A DNA stretch of 64,000 nt from Tenggerimyces sp963762635 (lineage in GTDB: Bacteria; Actinomycetota; Actinomycetes; Propionibacteriales; Actinopolymorphaceae): positions 310,001-374,000 of the forward strand of contig CAVXLQ010000004.1 in the NCBI GenBank assembly GCA_963762635.1. The letters are read 5' to 3'. Shown here one piece after another: positions 33,447-42,745 of this stretch (its first letter is position 1; each line of letters opens with the position of its first letter). The translations under genes and the position numbers were made by a program. The notes beneath the pieces are model-generated. The model was not told the DNA's origin, made no database searches, and worked only from the letters and a program-made list of their open reading frames with translations.

Positions 33447-34502
33447 ATGACGTTGCCAGACATGGCGACCACTGCGCCACCCCGTCGTGTGTTGCGGCTG
33501 TCGAGAAGCCACGTCCTTCGCAGAATCGGACTGTTCTTCCTCGTCGTCTGGGGCGCGGCGACGTTGAACTTCTTCCTCCCGCGACTCGCCCCCGGCGACC
33601 CGATCCGCGAGCGGCTGTTCCGCATGTCGACGCAGGGCGGCTACACCCAGCAGGGCATCGAGGAGATGGTCAAGGCCTACCAGGCGGAGTTCGGTCTCGA
33701 CCAGCCGCTCTGGTTGCAGTACCTGCGCTATCTGCGTGACATCGTCCAGTTCGACTTCGGCTACTCCCTCACGCTGTATCCCGCCAAGGCGATCGACCTG
33801 ATCATGTCCGCGCTGCCGTGGACGATCATGCTGCTGCTCGTCTCCACGATCCTGTCGTTCGTCCTCGGAACGTTGCTCGGCGCGGGGCTGGCGTGGCGGA
33901 AGTCCCCACGCTCGTTGCACATCACGGTCGGTCCGCTGCTCGCGCTCTCGGCGATCCCGTACTACATGCTCGGCCTGATCCTCGTGTACGTGTTCGCGTT
34001 CGTGCTGCACCTGTTCCCGCTGTCGGGCGGCTATACGGCCGGGCAGTTACCGACCATGACGCCCGCCTTCTTCCTCGACGTACTCCATCACTCGGTGCTT
34101 CCCGCGGCGAGCATCGTCCTTACCAGCATGGGCAGTTGGGCACTCGGCATGCGTGGGATGATGGTGACGACCGAGGGCGAAGACTATATGACGTTCGCCG
34201 AGATGCGCGGTCTGCGCGACCGTACGGTCTTCCTCTGGTACGGGCTGCGCAACGCGATCCTGCCGCAGTTCACCAGCCTCGCCCTCGCGCTGGGACACAT
34301 CGTCTCCGGTGCGCTGATCGTCGAGGTGATCTTCACCTATCCCGGCGTCGGATCCCTGCTGTTCCAGGCGATTCAGGGCGCGGACTACTTCCTCATCTAC
34401 GGCATCGTGTTCATGGTCGTCGTCGCGATCGCGCTGGCGACCTTGCTCGTCGACCTCGCGTACCCGTTGCTCGACCCGCGCATCCGGACGGGGTCGAAGT
34501 GA
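33447..34502 (+). CDS. ABC transporter permease (DppB-like)
   Basis: 351 residues, six helices, with the N-terminal LRRIGLFFLVVWGAATLNFFLPRLAPGDPI and the permease EAA-type loop YMTFAEMRGLRDRTVFLWYGLRNAILP. First gene of the five-gene importer operon (33.4-39.2 kb). AAGGAGG and GAGG precede ATG 33447. Its family imports peptides, nickel or oligosaccharides. Confidence 0.92.
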   Translation: MTLPDMATTAPPRRVLRLSRSHVLRRIGLFFLVVWGAATLNFFLPRLAPGDPIRERLFRMSTQGGYTQQGIEEMVKAYQAEFGLDQPLWLQYLRYLRDIVQFDFGYSLTLYPAKAIDLIMSALPWTIMLLLVSTILSFVLGTLLGAGLAWRKSPRSLHITVGPLLALSAIPYYMLGLILVYVFAFVLHLFPLSGGYTAGQLPTMTPAFFLDVLHHSVLPAASIVLTSMGSWALGMRGMMVTTEGEDYMTFAEMRGLRDRTVFLWYGLRNAILPQFTSLALALGHIVSGALIVEVIFTYPGVGSLLFQAIQGADYFLIYGIVFMVVVAIALATLLVDLAYPLLDPRIRTGSK

Positions 34503-35413
34503 CCGCCCAGGCGGGTCGGCAGGCCGTGGAGGCCTCGGCCGCGGCATTCCTCCTCCAACGGCTTCGCGGCGCGCTCGCGTACGGGCTGCGCAACCCCATG
34601 CTGGCCGCCGGGCTCCTGATTCTCCTTGTCTTGTTGGCGATCGGCTGGCTCGGCCCACTGTTCGTCGACCCCGCGCTCGCTCAACCGGCGTCCGCGCCGC
34701 CGGACGTGGCGCCGTCTGCCGCGTACCCGCTCGGCACCGACGACCAGGGCCGCAACCTGCTCGCCGTAGCGATCGTCGGGCTCCCGCTCACGTTGCAGGT
34801 CGGGTTCATCGCGGGAGCCGTCGCGCTCGGACTCGGCACGATCCTCGGCGTCGTCGCGGGGTATGTCGGAGGCGTCGTCGACGCCGTGATCCGTGGGCTC
34901 GCCGACATCCTGCTCACCGTTCCGGGGCTGGTCGTGCTGGTGACGATCGCGGCATCGATCCGTGGCGTGATCAGCGTGACGGTGATGGCGCTCGTCGTCG
35001 CCTCGCTCGCGTGGATGTGGCCGACGAGGACGATCCGGGCGCAGGTCCTGACGCTGCGGCAACGGTCGTACGTCCAGGTCGCGAAGATGTCCGGGATGCG
35101 CACGCACGAGGTGATCTTCTTCGAGCTGCTGCCGAATCTGCTGCCGTACTTGGCGGCCTCGTTCGTCACCTCGACCGGTGCGGCCGTCCTCGCATCGGTC
35201 GGTCTGGAGGCACTCGGCCTCGGTCCGCAGAACGAGCCGACGCTCGGCATGACGATCTACTGGGCGATCTCGTTCAACGCGCTCGTCCGCGGGCTCTGGT
35301 GGTGGTGGATGATGCCGATCGTCCTGATCGTGCTGCTGTTCATGGGTTTGTTCCTGGTCAGCTCCGGTCTCGACGAGATCTCCAACCCGCGCCTGCGCCG
35401 GAAGTACCGGTGA
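34499..35413 (+). CDS. ABC transporter permease (DppC-like)
   Basis: 304 residues starting at GTG 34499 (GTGA overlap with the first permease). Contains the N-terminal cytosolic helix and NPMLAAGLLILLVLLAIGWLGPLF, the YPLGTDDQGRNLL motif typical of DppC, and the EAA loop SYVQVAKMSGMRTHEVIFFELLPNLLP. Pairs with the DppB-like protein to form the channel. Confidence 0.92.
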   Translation: MTAQAGRQAVEASAAAFLLQRLRGALAYGLRNPMLAAGLLILLVLLAIGWLGPLFVDPALAQPASAPPDVAPSAAYPLGTDDQGRNLLAVAIVGLPLTLQVGFIAGAVALGLGTILGVVAGYVGGVVDAVIRGLADILLTVPGLVVLVTIAASIRGVISVTVMALVVASLAWMWPTRTIRAQVLTLRQRSYVQVAKMSGMRTHEVIFFELLPNLLPYLAASFVTSTGAAVLASVGLEALGLGPQNEPTLGMTIYWAISFNALVRGLWWWWMMPIVLIVLLFMGLFLVSSGLDEISNPRLRRKYR

Positions 35414-36339
35414 AGGCGATGCCGGCGACCGAGACGCAAGTCCTGCAGGTGTCCGACCTGCGCGTGTGGTACCAGACCGGGCGCGACTCGGTGGTGCGTG
35501 CCGTCGACGGGGTGACGTTCGAGATCCGGGCGGGCGAACGCTTCGGCCTGGCTGGCGAATCCGGCAGCGGCAAGTCCACGTTGGCGATGGCGTTGATGGG
35601 CATGATCAAGCCACCGGGCCGGATCGAGTCGGGCCGGATCGAGCTGGGCGGCCAGGACATCGCGGCGCTCGACGAGGAGGCGATTCGCAAGCTGCGGTTG
35701 GCCGACATCTCGATCATTCCGCAGGGCGCGATGAACTCGCTCAACCCCGTACGCCGCGTCCGCGACCACTTCCGGGACAACGCGAGCGCGCACGAGAACG
35801 AGCTGCCGCTCAGCCAGCTTCGGACCCGGATGGTCGAGCTGCTCGAGATGGTCGGGCTCGGCGCGGACGTCGCGGACCGGTATCCGCACGAGCTTTCCGG
35901 CGGCATGAAACAGCGAGTCTGTATCGCGCTCGCGATCATGCTGCGGCCGCGGCTGATCGTCGCCGACGAGCCCACGAGTGCTTTGGACGTGGTGGTGCAG
36001 CGGCAGGTCGTCCAGACGCTGCGTTCGGTTCAGGAGGAGCTCGGCGCCGCCGTTCTGCTGGTGGGACACGACATGGGCCTGCTCGCACAGTTCGTCAACC
36101 GACTGGGCGTGATGTACGCCGGGCGGCTGGTCGAGGTCGGGCCGGTGCGCGACGTGTTCGCGAGACCGACGCATCCGTACACGCAGATGCTGATCTCGAG
36201 CCTGCCCCGGTTCGACGAACGGATCTCCAAGGCCAGCCGGAACGCGGCGGAGGCCAAGCGGTTCACGACGCCGAACGGCGAGGTCGTCGAGATGGAGGAG
36301 GTCGGACCGGACCACTGGGTGTTGCCGTTTTCGCTATGA
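35410..36339 (+). CDS. ABC transporter ATP-binding protein (DppD-like)
   Basis: 309 residues: Walker A GESGSGKSTLAMALMG, signature LSGGMKQRVCIALAI, Walker B IVADEPTSALD, H-loop VGHDMG, then the oligopeptide-type tail THPYTQMLISSLP. I take GTG 35410 (GGAAG 5 nt upstream, 4-nt overlap with the permease); ATG 35419 is the alternative. The C-terminal Cys cluster common in DppD is absent. Confidence 0.92.
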   Translation: MKAMPATETQVLQVSDLRVWYQTGRDSVVRAVDGVTFEIRAGERFGLAGESGSGKSTLAMALMGMIKPPGRIESGRIELGGQDIAALDEEAIRKLRLADISIIPQGAMNSLNPVRRVRDHFRDNASAHENELPLSQLRTRMVELLEMVGLGADVADRYPHELSGGMKQRVCIALAIMLRPRLIVADEPTSALDVVVQRQVVQTLRSVQEELGAAVLLVGHDMGLLAQFVNRLGVMYAGRLVEVGPVRDVFARPTHPYTQMLISSLPRFDERISKASRNAAEAKRFTTPNGEVVEMEEVGPDHWVLPFSL

Positions 36340-36359
36340 CGTAAGGGAAAGGAGGGCAG

Positions 36360-37400
36360 ATGCCAGCGCTACTCGAAGCCGACAAGGCGACGCAGGTCTA
36401 CGACAGTCGCGGGCAGCGACGCAACGTTGCCTTGTCGGAGCTGTCGTTCTCGATCAGCGGCGACTACCCGTCGTTCACCGCGGTCGTTGGCGAGAGCGGC
36501 AGTGGGAAGACCACGATGGCGCGGGCACTGCTCGGCATGCAGGAGCCGACCTCGGGCGAGATCCGGTACAAGGGCAAGAACGTCTACAAGGTCAAGGGCG
36601 CCGACCAGACGGACTTCCGCCGCGAGGTGCAGGCGATCTTCCAGGATCCGTTCGAGGTCTACAACCCGTTCTACAAGGTCGATCATCTGCTCACCGTTCC
36701 GATCCGGAAGTTCAAGCTGGCAAGGACGAGAGCGGACGCGGGCAACCTGATCGAGAGCGCGCTGCGCGACGTCGGCCTGGAACCAAAGGACACGCTCGGC
36801 CGCTACCCGCATCAGCTGAGCGGCGGGCAGCGGCAGCGGCTCACTGTCGCGCGCGCGCTGTTGATCCGGCCCCGGCTGATCATCGCCGACGAGCCGGTCT
36901 CGATGGTCGATGCCTCACTGCGTGAGACGATTCTCGGAACGCTCGAGCAGCTGAACGACGAGTTCGGCATCTCGTTCGTCTACATCACCCACGACCTGGC
37001 GACGGCGTACCAGGTCAGCGAGAACATCATCGTTCTGTATAAGGGCCTCGTGGTCGAGGCGGGAGAAGTCGGCCGCGTGATCAAGAAGCCTGAGCACCCG
37101 TACACCCAGCTCCTCGTGAGCTCGGTCCCCGAGCCGGACCCGACGCGGCCGTGGACCGACCAGCTGGCCGAGGGCAACAAGAGAGTGTCGACAGCGGCGG
37201 CGAGCGGAACGGGCTGCGCGTTCGCCGACCGGTGCCCACACGTGATGCCGATCTGTGTCAAGGAGCGGCCGCCGCTCTACCGGACCCACGATGAGCAGGC
37301 CGCGGCCTGTTTCCTCTATGAGGAAACGCCGCGCGTGGTCACCGGCGATGTGAGTCAGACGTTCCAGCGTAAAGAACAGCCCAGCGCCAAGGAGGAATGA
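36360..37400 (+). CDS. ABC transporter ATP-binding protein (DppF-like)
   Basis: 346 residues: Walker A GESGSGKTTMARALLG, signature LSGGQRQRLTVARAL, Walker B LIIADEPVSMVD, H-loop ITHDLA, and the oligopeptide C-terminal domain with Cys residues (GCAFADRCPHVMPIC...AACFL). Excellent AAAGGAGG before ATG 36360. Fourth gene of the operon; its stop overlaps the first of two ATGs of the binding-protein gene. Confidence 0.93.
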   Translation: MPALLEADKATQVYDSRGQRRNVALSELSFSISGDYPSFTAVVGESGSGKTTMARALLGMQEPTSGEIRYKGKNVYKVKGADQTDFRREVQAIFQDPFEVYNPFYKVDHLLTVPIRKFKLARTRADAGNLIESALRDVGLEPKDTLGRYPHQLSGGQRQRLTVARALLIRPRLIIADEPVSMVDASLRETILGTLEQLNDEFGISFVYITHDLATAYQVSENIIVLYKGLVVEAGEVGRVIKKPEHPYTQLLVSSVPEPDPTRPWTDQLAEGNKRVSTAAASGTGCAFADRCPHVMPICVKERPPLYRTHDEQAAACFLYEETPRVVTGDVSQTFQRKEQPSAKEE

Positions 37401-39232
37401 TGGCCGAACCGACAGGTCGAGGGCTGAACCGACGTGACCTTCTGCGCGGAGCCGCGATGATCGCGCCCGCGGTGGCGTTGGGCTGTACGGCCGGCGCTCC
37501 CACGCCGGGCCAGCCCGCTCCCGGGGGCCAGGGCGGCGGCGGCGCCATCAGGCAGGTCGCCCGCAACCGCACGCTGGTGCTCGGAATTACCGGGACCAGC
37601 CTGACCGACTTCCAGACGTTCAACCCCTACTTGCCGGGTGTGTCGACGGCGTCGGGTTACCCGTACTGCTACGAGCCGCTGTTCTACTACAACGCGTTCC
37701 ACACCGACGCTGTGTGCGGTCCCGAAGGGATGGACTGCGAGGACGGGATCATCCCGTGGCTCGCGGAGAGTTATGAGTACAACGCGGACTTCACCGCGGC
37801 GACCGTCAAGCTGCGTGAGGGAACGGAGTGGAACGACGGGACACCGTTCACCGCGAACGACGTGAAGTTCACGATGGAGCTGCTGGCGAAGAACTCGCCG
37901 AAGCTGACCTGGTCGGTCGATGTGGACACCTGGGTCAAGTCCGTGACGGCGCCGGACGATCGGACGGTGCAGTTCGAGCTGAAGCGGCCGAACCCGCGAT
38001 TCGTCTTTTCGTACTTCACGTTCCATATGGATATCGGGATCCCGATAATTCCGGAACATATCTGGAAAGACCAGGATCCGAGCAAGTTCACGTTCGTGGA
38101 CTTGAAGAAGGGCTGGCCGGTCACGACGTCTCCTTGGAAGATGGTCGTGTCCTCGCAGCAGCAACGGATGTACGACCGGGTCGACACGTGGTGGGGGAAG
38201 AAGGCCGGCTTCCGCGAGCTGCCCGCTGTCGAGCGGATCATGGTGCTGCCGGGGACCGACGAGACGAAGATGGTGCAGCTGTCGTTGGCGAACGAGGCCG
38301 ACCTGACCATCGACCTGCGGCCGAACACGATCAAGTCCGTTATCCAGCAGAACAAGGCCGTGACGACGTGGACCGGGGACAAGCCGCCGTACGGGTATCT
38401 GGACTGGTGGCCGATCGGGCTCGGGTTCAACTGCTCGAAAGCGCCGTTCGACGATCCCGAGATCCGGTGGGCGATCAACCACGCGATCGACCGCGCACAG
38501 CTGGTGTCGCTGGGCTATCAGGGCGCCGGTGCGCCGACGTTGCTGCCGTTCCCCAACTATCCAGCCCTGTTGGAGTATCTGGACCCGATCAAGGCCCAGT
38601 CCTCGCGGATCGACGACTTCGACGTCGCCAAGACCGCGTCGATCATGGAGGGCAAGGGCTGGGCGAAGGACTCGGGTGGGTTCTGGGCGAAGGACGGGAA
38701 GCGGTTCCCGTTCATCATCTACACGCTGATCCTTTTCCAGGACATCACGCCGGTGCTGGTGCAGCAGCTGCGGAAGGCGGGATTCGACGCTTCGTTCAAG
38801 CAGGCAACGGGTCCTGACTTCGACGAGCACGTGTCGACGGGCAACATGGACGCGTTCATCCTCGGGCACGGCGGCTCGGTGTCGGACCCGTACTTCACGC
38901 TGCGGCTGTACCAGAGCCGCTACGCGAAGCCGACGGGCGAGCGGGCGACGTACCCGTACCGGTGGTCGAACGCGGAGTACGACGAGATCGTCGACACGAT
39001 GGGAACGACGAGCCCGGACGACCCGAAGCTGCACGACCTGTTCCGCCAGGCGATGGATCTGTGGATCCCAGCCCTGCCGGACGTGGGACTGGTGCAGTGG
39101 TTCCACCGGATCCCGACGAACACCACGTACTGGACGAACTGGCCGTCGGCGGAGAACCCGTACATCAACTCGGCCTACTGGCACCGGACCTCGCCCCTCT
39201 GGATCCACAGCCTCAAACCCGCGCAGTCTTAA
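37400..39232 (+). CDS. ABC transporter solute-binding lipoprotein (family 5)
   Basis: 610 residues. Twin-arginine signal RRDLLRGAAMIAPAVALGC with the lipobox Cys at residue 29, followed by a Gly/Pro linker and the SBP_bac_5 domain: WLAESYEYNADFTAATVKLREGTEWNDGTPFTANDVKFT and FDDPEIRWAINHAIDRAQL. Folded before export by Tat and anchored to the membrane outer face, it delivers ligand to the two permeases. Tandem ATGs at 37397 and 37400; the second is better spaced from GGAGG. Such proteins bind peptides or, in many actinomycetes, oligosaccharides. Confidence 0.93.
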   Translation: MAEPTGRGLNRRDLLRGAAMIAPAVALGCTAGAPTPGQPAPGGQGGGGAIRQVARNRTLVLGITGTSLTDFQTFNPYLPGVSTASGYPYCYEPLFYYNAFHTDAVCGPEGMDCEDGIIPWLAESYEYNADFTAATVKLREGTEWNDGTPFTANDVKFTMELLAKNSPKLTWSVDVDTWVKSVTAPDDRTVQFELKRPNPRFVFSYFTFHMDIGIPIIPEHIWKDQDPSKFTFVDLKKGWPVTTSPWKMVVSSQQQRMYDRVDTWWGKKAGFRELPAVERIMVLPGTDETKMVQLSLANEADLTIDLRPNTIKSVIQQNKAVTTWTGDKPPYGYLDWWPIGLGFNCSKAPFDDPEIRWAINHAIDRAQLVSLGYQGAGAPTLLPFPNYPALLEYLDPIKAQSSRIDDFDVAKTASIMEGKGWAKDSGGFWAKDGKRFPFIIYTLILFQDITPVLVQQLRKAGFDASFKQATGPDFDEHVSTGNMDAFILGHGGSVSDPYFTLRLYQSRYAKPTGERATYPYRWSNAEYDEIVDTMGTTSPDDPKLHDLFRQAMDLWIPALPDVGLVQWFHRIPTNTTYWTNWPSAENPYINSAYWHRTSPLWIHSLKPAQS

Positions 39233-39290
39233 GGCAGGGCTTAAAGGATCTTCCGTCGCATCTCGCCGGTCGGAAGGCTGGCGGGGTGCG

Positions 39291-40303
39291 ATGCCTGCTT
39301 TCATCCGTGACTGGTCGCCCTGTTCCTCGCTGGTTGCGGCGCCTCGCCTCCGCCGCTGCCGACGGTGGAGGCGGTCGCGACGACGCTCGCTGCCGAGCCG
39401 ATGCTGCGCTGGAAGGGCTTCTGGACGTACGACGGCGACCGGGTGAGCGTCGACCTGCGGACGATGGGGACCGGGGATCTGACCGGCGTGCTCGACATTG
39501 GAGGGGAGTCCGAGCACCTGGTGGTGACCGGCGACCGGCAGCTGGGGCGGTCCAGTGGCTGGTGGGTGGTGTTCAGGCGGCCGTGGCAGAACCTCGCGCC
39601 CGACGCGTTGGCCGCCTTGCTCCGGCAGGCCGGGGTCGCGCCCGCGACGGGGGAGGCCTCGTACCCGCGGCCGTCAGGCGTTCCCGCGGACGCGTTGCAC
39701 ATCGACCTGCCGAAGCTGGGAACGGTCTGGCTGGCGGCCGGCTCCCCGCACCAGGTGGTGGGCTACTCGGGCGCTCACGTCCCGGCGTCCGGTCCGATCG
39801 TCACCGAGCCGATCCCGATCGCCCTGACCGCCTTCCGGGGGACGGTGGCCGACGCTTCGGATGCGTACCGAGCAGCGGCTGGGCAGGTGGGAGGGATCCA
39901 CGGACTGGTTCCGGTGGAGCTCACCGGCAAGGCGTTCGAGGTGGACGCGATCTCCCCGCCGAGCCGCTGCCGGCGTCGCGCCTGTCCGATCGAGGTGACC
40001 GGCCACAACCTGAGCGACCGCTATCATCAGCGGCCTGTCGTCCGGGCCGTGCTCAGCGGCAACCTGAAGTCGGCCGGGGAGTGCCTCGTACGCCTGCCGC
40101 TCGCCGCGCCGGGCGCGACCGTGAGCGGCTCGTGCGACGTCGACGACAAGCGCATCGACGAGATCTGGGCGGCGTCCGGCGATCCGCGGCTCCGGCTCGT
40201 TCAGTGGCAGGCGGACCCGGACATCAAGCCGGCGCAGTACTACGAGCCGGTGGACGGGGCGGAGCTGGCCGCGAAGCTCACGGCCCGGGCTGCCCGGCCG
40301 TGA
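39291..40303 (+). CDS. Putative lipoprotein, frame-broken in signal peptide
   Basis: The mature part from GTG 39365 is an intact 312-residue frame with no family I recognise; it has paired Cys residues (SRCRRRACPIEVTG, GECLVR, GSCDVD). Directly upstream in the same frame is LVALFLAGCGASPPP, a lipobox, but it follows a TGA. A good start, ATG 39291 (MPAFIR), joins it if one base is missing at about 39309. So a lipoprotein gene with a single-base break is likely; otherwise translation starts inside. It lies 58 bp after the ABC importer operon and could share its transcript. Confidence 0.6.
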
Positions 40304-40363
40304 ACGACCAGGCGGACGGCCGGGGTCTAGTGGCCTGATCCAGACCCCAGCCGTCCTCGTGGG

Positions 40364-40399
40364 CTCGACTCACCACTGTCAGAGTCAGTGGTGGTCGAG
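40364..40399. terminator. Bidirectional hairpin between convergent genes
   Basis: CACCACTG (40371-40378) pairs with CAGTGGTG (40386-40393) over a 7-nt loop, and the flanks CTCGA/TCGAG extend it past a small internal bulge. It overlaps the stop of the CHRD gene and lies after the lipoprotein gene, so it can end both transcripts. Confidence 0.6.
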
Positions 40400-40927
40400 C
40401 TGCCCCCTGATCTCGCCGCCCGGGTACAGGGTGCTGTGCACGTTCGCGTACGTGGCGCCGGCGCGAATCGCCTTCACCAGCTCGTCGAACTGCCCGGCCG
40501 TGATGCCCTGTGCTGTCGGGCCGATCACGTCGGCCGCGCGGATCGTGCCGCTGACCGTCGCCGGGGCAGCGGGGCAGGCCTGCGTGCCGGCCGGTCCGTT
40601 GCCGAGGTTGGAGCAGAGGAACGTACTGATCCCGCCGCTCTGAGCCTTGCCACCGAAGTGGATGTGCGCCTGGGTGACCGTGCCCTCGAGGGCGCCGTAG
40701 CTCAGCTGGTAGGTGATCTCCTGCTTCTTGTCGTTGATGCGGATCGAGAACCGGCCCGAACCCGTCGTCGACAGCGTCATCGGGTCCTCCTCGTAGCCGG
40801 TCAGCTTCTCGACGAAGACTTTCTGGTCGTTGCTGTGGTCTCCGCCCGCCAATGCGGTCGTCCCGACCGCGGATGCCGCGACGAGGACTCCGGCCGCCAT
40901 AAGAGCAAGCCGCGCGTTGCGATGCAT
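40385..40927 (-). CDS. Secreted CHRD-domain protein
   Basis: 180 residues: Sec signal peptide (RLALMAAGVLVAASAVGTTALAGG) then a CHRD (chordin-type) domain with VEKLTGYEEDP, GSGRFSIRINDKKQEITYQLSYGALEG, QAHIHFGG and the ending NVHSTLYPGGEIRGQL. The domain occurs in secreted bacterial proteins of unknown function. GGGAGG precedes ATG 40927. Exported; likely cell-wall or extracellular. Confidence 0.92.
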   Translation of the reverse strand: MHRNARLALMAAGVLVAASAVGTTALAGGDHSNDQKVFVEKLTGYEEDPMTLSTTGSGRFSIRINDKKQEITYQLSYGALEGTVTQAHIHFGGKAQSGGISTFLCSNLGNGPAGTQACPAAPATVSGTIRAADVIGPTAQGITAGQFDELVKAIRAGATYANVHSTLYPGGEIRGQLDHH

Positions 40928-41102
40928 GTAGGTCCCTCCCGATCGGTTACAGACCTTGTGCCACCTGTTCTGAACGGGGCGTACGGGCACCTGGTTCACC
41001 CGTCGGCGTGTCGTCCTAATTGCCCCGTTGCGTAGAGTGGTGCTCATCTTCGGCAGCTCGCCGAGCGCTTCCCCTCTTCTTCCCACCAGACCGCTGTCTC
41101 CA

Positions 41103-41114
41103 GGGAGCGCTCCC
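41103..41114 (+). promoter_or_regulatory. CebR-like (LacI-family) operator at the MFS start
   Basis: GGGAGCGCTCCC is a perfect 12-bp palindrome ending 2 bp before ATG 41117. It matches 12 of 14 positions of the CebR box TGGGAGCGCTCCCA known for cello-oligosaccharide control in Streptomyces. It overlaps the ribosome site AGGGAG, so binding would block both transcript and translation start. Confidence 0.6.
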
Positions 41115-41116
41115 GC

Positions 41117-42193
41117 ATGCCTCGATCTCGTTTCGCCTTCTTGTCTCTGCTGTTGTTCGTCCTTGTTGTCCAATGGGACGCGTTCGCCGTCAACCTCGTC
41201 TTGCCGCGGGTTGGGGCGTCTCTTGGTGCTGGGGCGAACGTCCTTGCGTGGGTGGTCAGCGCGGCGATGTTCGCCAGCGTGGCGGTGAAGTTGCTGGCCG
41301 GTCGGGTCGGGGACCTTGTCGGGCTGCGGAAGCTGGTGGTGACGGGGTACGTGGGTTATGCGGGGGCGTCGGCCTGGTGTGCCCTCGCTCCTTCTGTCGG
41401 GTGGCTGATCGGTGCCAGGATCGGGCAGGGCGTCTTCGGCGCGCTGGTGATGACGGGCGGGCTGGCGTTGCTGGCTCACAGCTACCCGCCGGATCGTCGA
41501 GGTCGCGCTCTTGCTTTGGCGTTCGGACTCGGGGGCGTCACGACGGTCTTGGGTCCAGTGCTCGGTGGCCTGGTGGCGGAGGAGGCGGGTTGGCAGTACG
41601 TGTTCTGGCTCGAGGTCCCCGCGGCGTTGCTTGGTGCCTGTTTCGCCTTCCTGGCTGGGGAAACGGCTCGTCCGGAACGTGTGCGGAGTGAGCCGGTCCA
41701 CCGGAACGCGGCCCTGCTCCGGGTGATCGCGGCCGGCTCGCTAGCCAACGCCGCGATGGTGCTGATCTTGTTCGCGGTCCCCTGGCTGCTGACGTCCTCC
41801 CCGACCGCCGGGCTGCTCATGTCGCTCGTCTCCGGAGCCCTGGCCCTCGGCATCGCCGTCTCCGACCGGCTGGCCCACTTTGGCGCTCTGCCGTTCCTCG
41901 TCGTGGGCGGTCTCGCTCTCCTGGCAACGCCAGCCCACCTCATCGCCGGATGCGCGGTGGCGGCCTTCTGCCTGGGAGTCGTCAACGGCCTGACGATCGT
42001 GGCCGCCATGACCACGGTCCCGCTCGACCGAGCCGGCGAGGCGGCCGGCCTCACCAAGACAGCCCTCACCCTCGCCGGAGCCCTCGCCCCAGCCTTGGCC
42101 GGCAGCAGCCCCCACGCCCTCCTCCTAGCCGCCTCCCTCACCCTCGCCGGAGCGCTGCCCCTCCTCACCCGCCGTCGCAGCAAGGTCGAGTGA
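41117..42193 (+). CDS. MFS transporter
   Basis: 358 residues, shorter than most MFS proteins, with about ten helices. DAFAVNLVLPRVGASLG in TM1 and VGDLVGLRKLVVTGY (motif A) are DHA-like; GGVTTVLGPVLGGLVAEEAGW is motif C-like. The CebR-type palindrome at its start suggests sugar-linked control. The final helices have a repetitive Leu/Ala composition and C-ending codons different from the T-rich first third. Confidence 0.85.
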   Translation: MPRSRFAFLSLLLFVLVVQWDAFAVNLVLPRVGASLGAGANVLAWVVSAAMFASVAVKLLAGRVGDLVGLRKLVVTGYVGYAGASAWCALAPSVGWLIGARIGQGVFGALVMTGGLALLAHSYPPDRRGRALALAFGLGGVTTVLGPVLGGLVAEEAGWQYVFWLEVPAALLGACFAFLAGETARPERVRSEPVHRNAALLRVIAAGSLANAAMVLILFAVPWLLTSSPTAGLLMSLVSGALALGIAVSDRLAHFGALPFLVVGGLALLATPAHLIAGCAVAAFCLGVVNGLTIVAAMTTVPLDRAGEAAGLTKTALTLAGALAPALAGSSPHALLLAASLTLAGALPLLTRRRSKVE

Positions 42194-42295
42194 GAGCTGA
42201 GGCGGCGAGGTGAGGTGGGGTTTGTGCCGTCGCACTCTTGCCGGGCCCGGGCGGCCAACGCCCGAATGCCGACTTGTTGGACAAAGCCCACCCGG

Positions 42296-42662
42296 ACCTG
42301 TTGGACCAATCTCGGCTTCTAGTCCGACATTCGTCCAACAAGTCTGCGACGCGACTCATACCGTCGTCGCCGACGTCGTCGCCCTTCTCGACCAACCCAT
42401 CGTCATCAGCGCCATAGGCAACGCCGCAACTCCCACTCTGGGAAGCGATGCGAGACCTGCTCCGCGGCCGAGCCCCCCGCCGCCCGAACGCGGACTTGTT
42501 GGACCAATCTCGGCTTCTAGCCCGACATCCGTCCAACAACTCGCTCGTAACCACCACTCGCCACACGCCTACGCCACCCCTTCCCAGCCACACACACCAA
42601 GGATGGGCACGCGGAGTTGTTGGACAGATCACGACCTCTAGGCCGAGATATCTCCAACAAGT
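42296..42662. repeat. Three 48-bp palindromic repeats
   Basis: Copies at 42296-42343, 42494-42541 and 42615-42662 are each 48 nt with complementary ends (ACTTGTTGGAC...GTCCAACAAGT type) and a TCGG-CTTCTAG-CCGA core. A lone left end is at 42272-42282. Copies 1 and 2 are nearly identical, copy 3 more diverged but with complementary changes kept in the stem. Copies 2 and 3 interrupt the ROK remnant. Confidence 0.88.
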
Positions 42663-42745
42663 CGGCGAACACTCCGCCGATCGTCCAAGCCACCCTCGGC
42701 CCCCAAGCCGGCCTCATTGGCGCCGCCCTCGCCGCCTTCGGCTAA
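42365..42745 (+). pseudogene. 3' remnant of a ROK-family kinase gene
   Basis: 42365-42493 translates in part as ADVVALLD...GNAATP and then, after a frame change, LWEAMRDLLRGR; 42677-42745 ends QATLGPQAGLIGAALAAFG then a stop. Both match the C-terminus of the intact ROK gene at 46322-47131. The middle is interrupted by about 180 bp carrying 48-bp palindromes. No start or kinase core remains. Confidence 0.75.
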
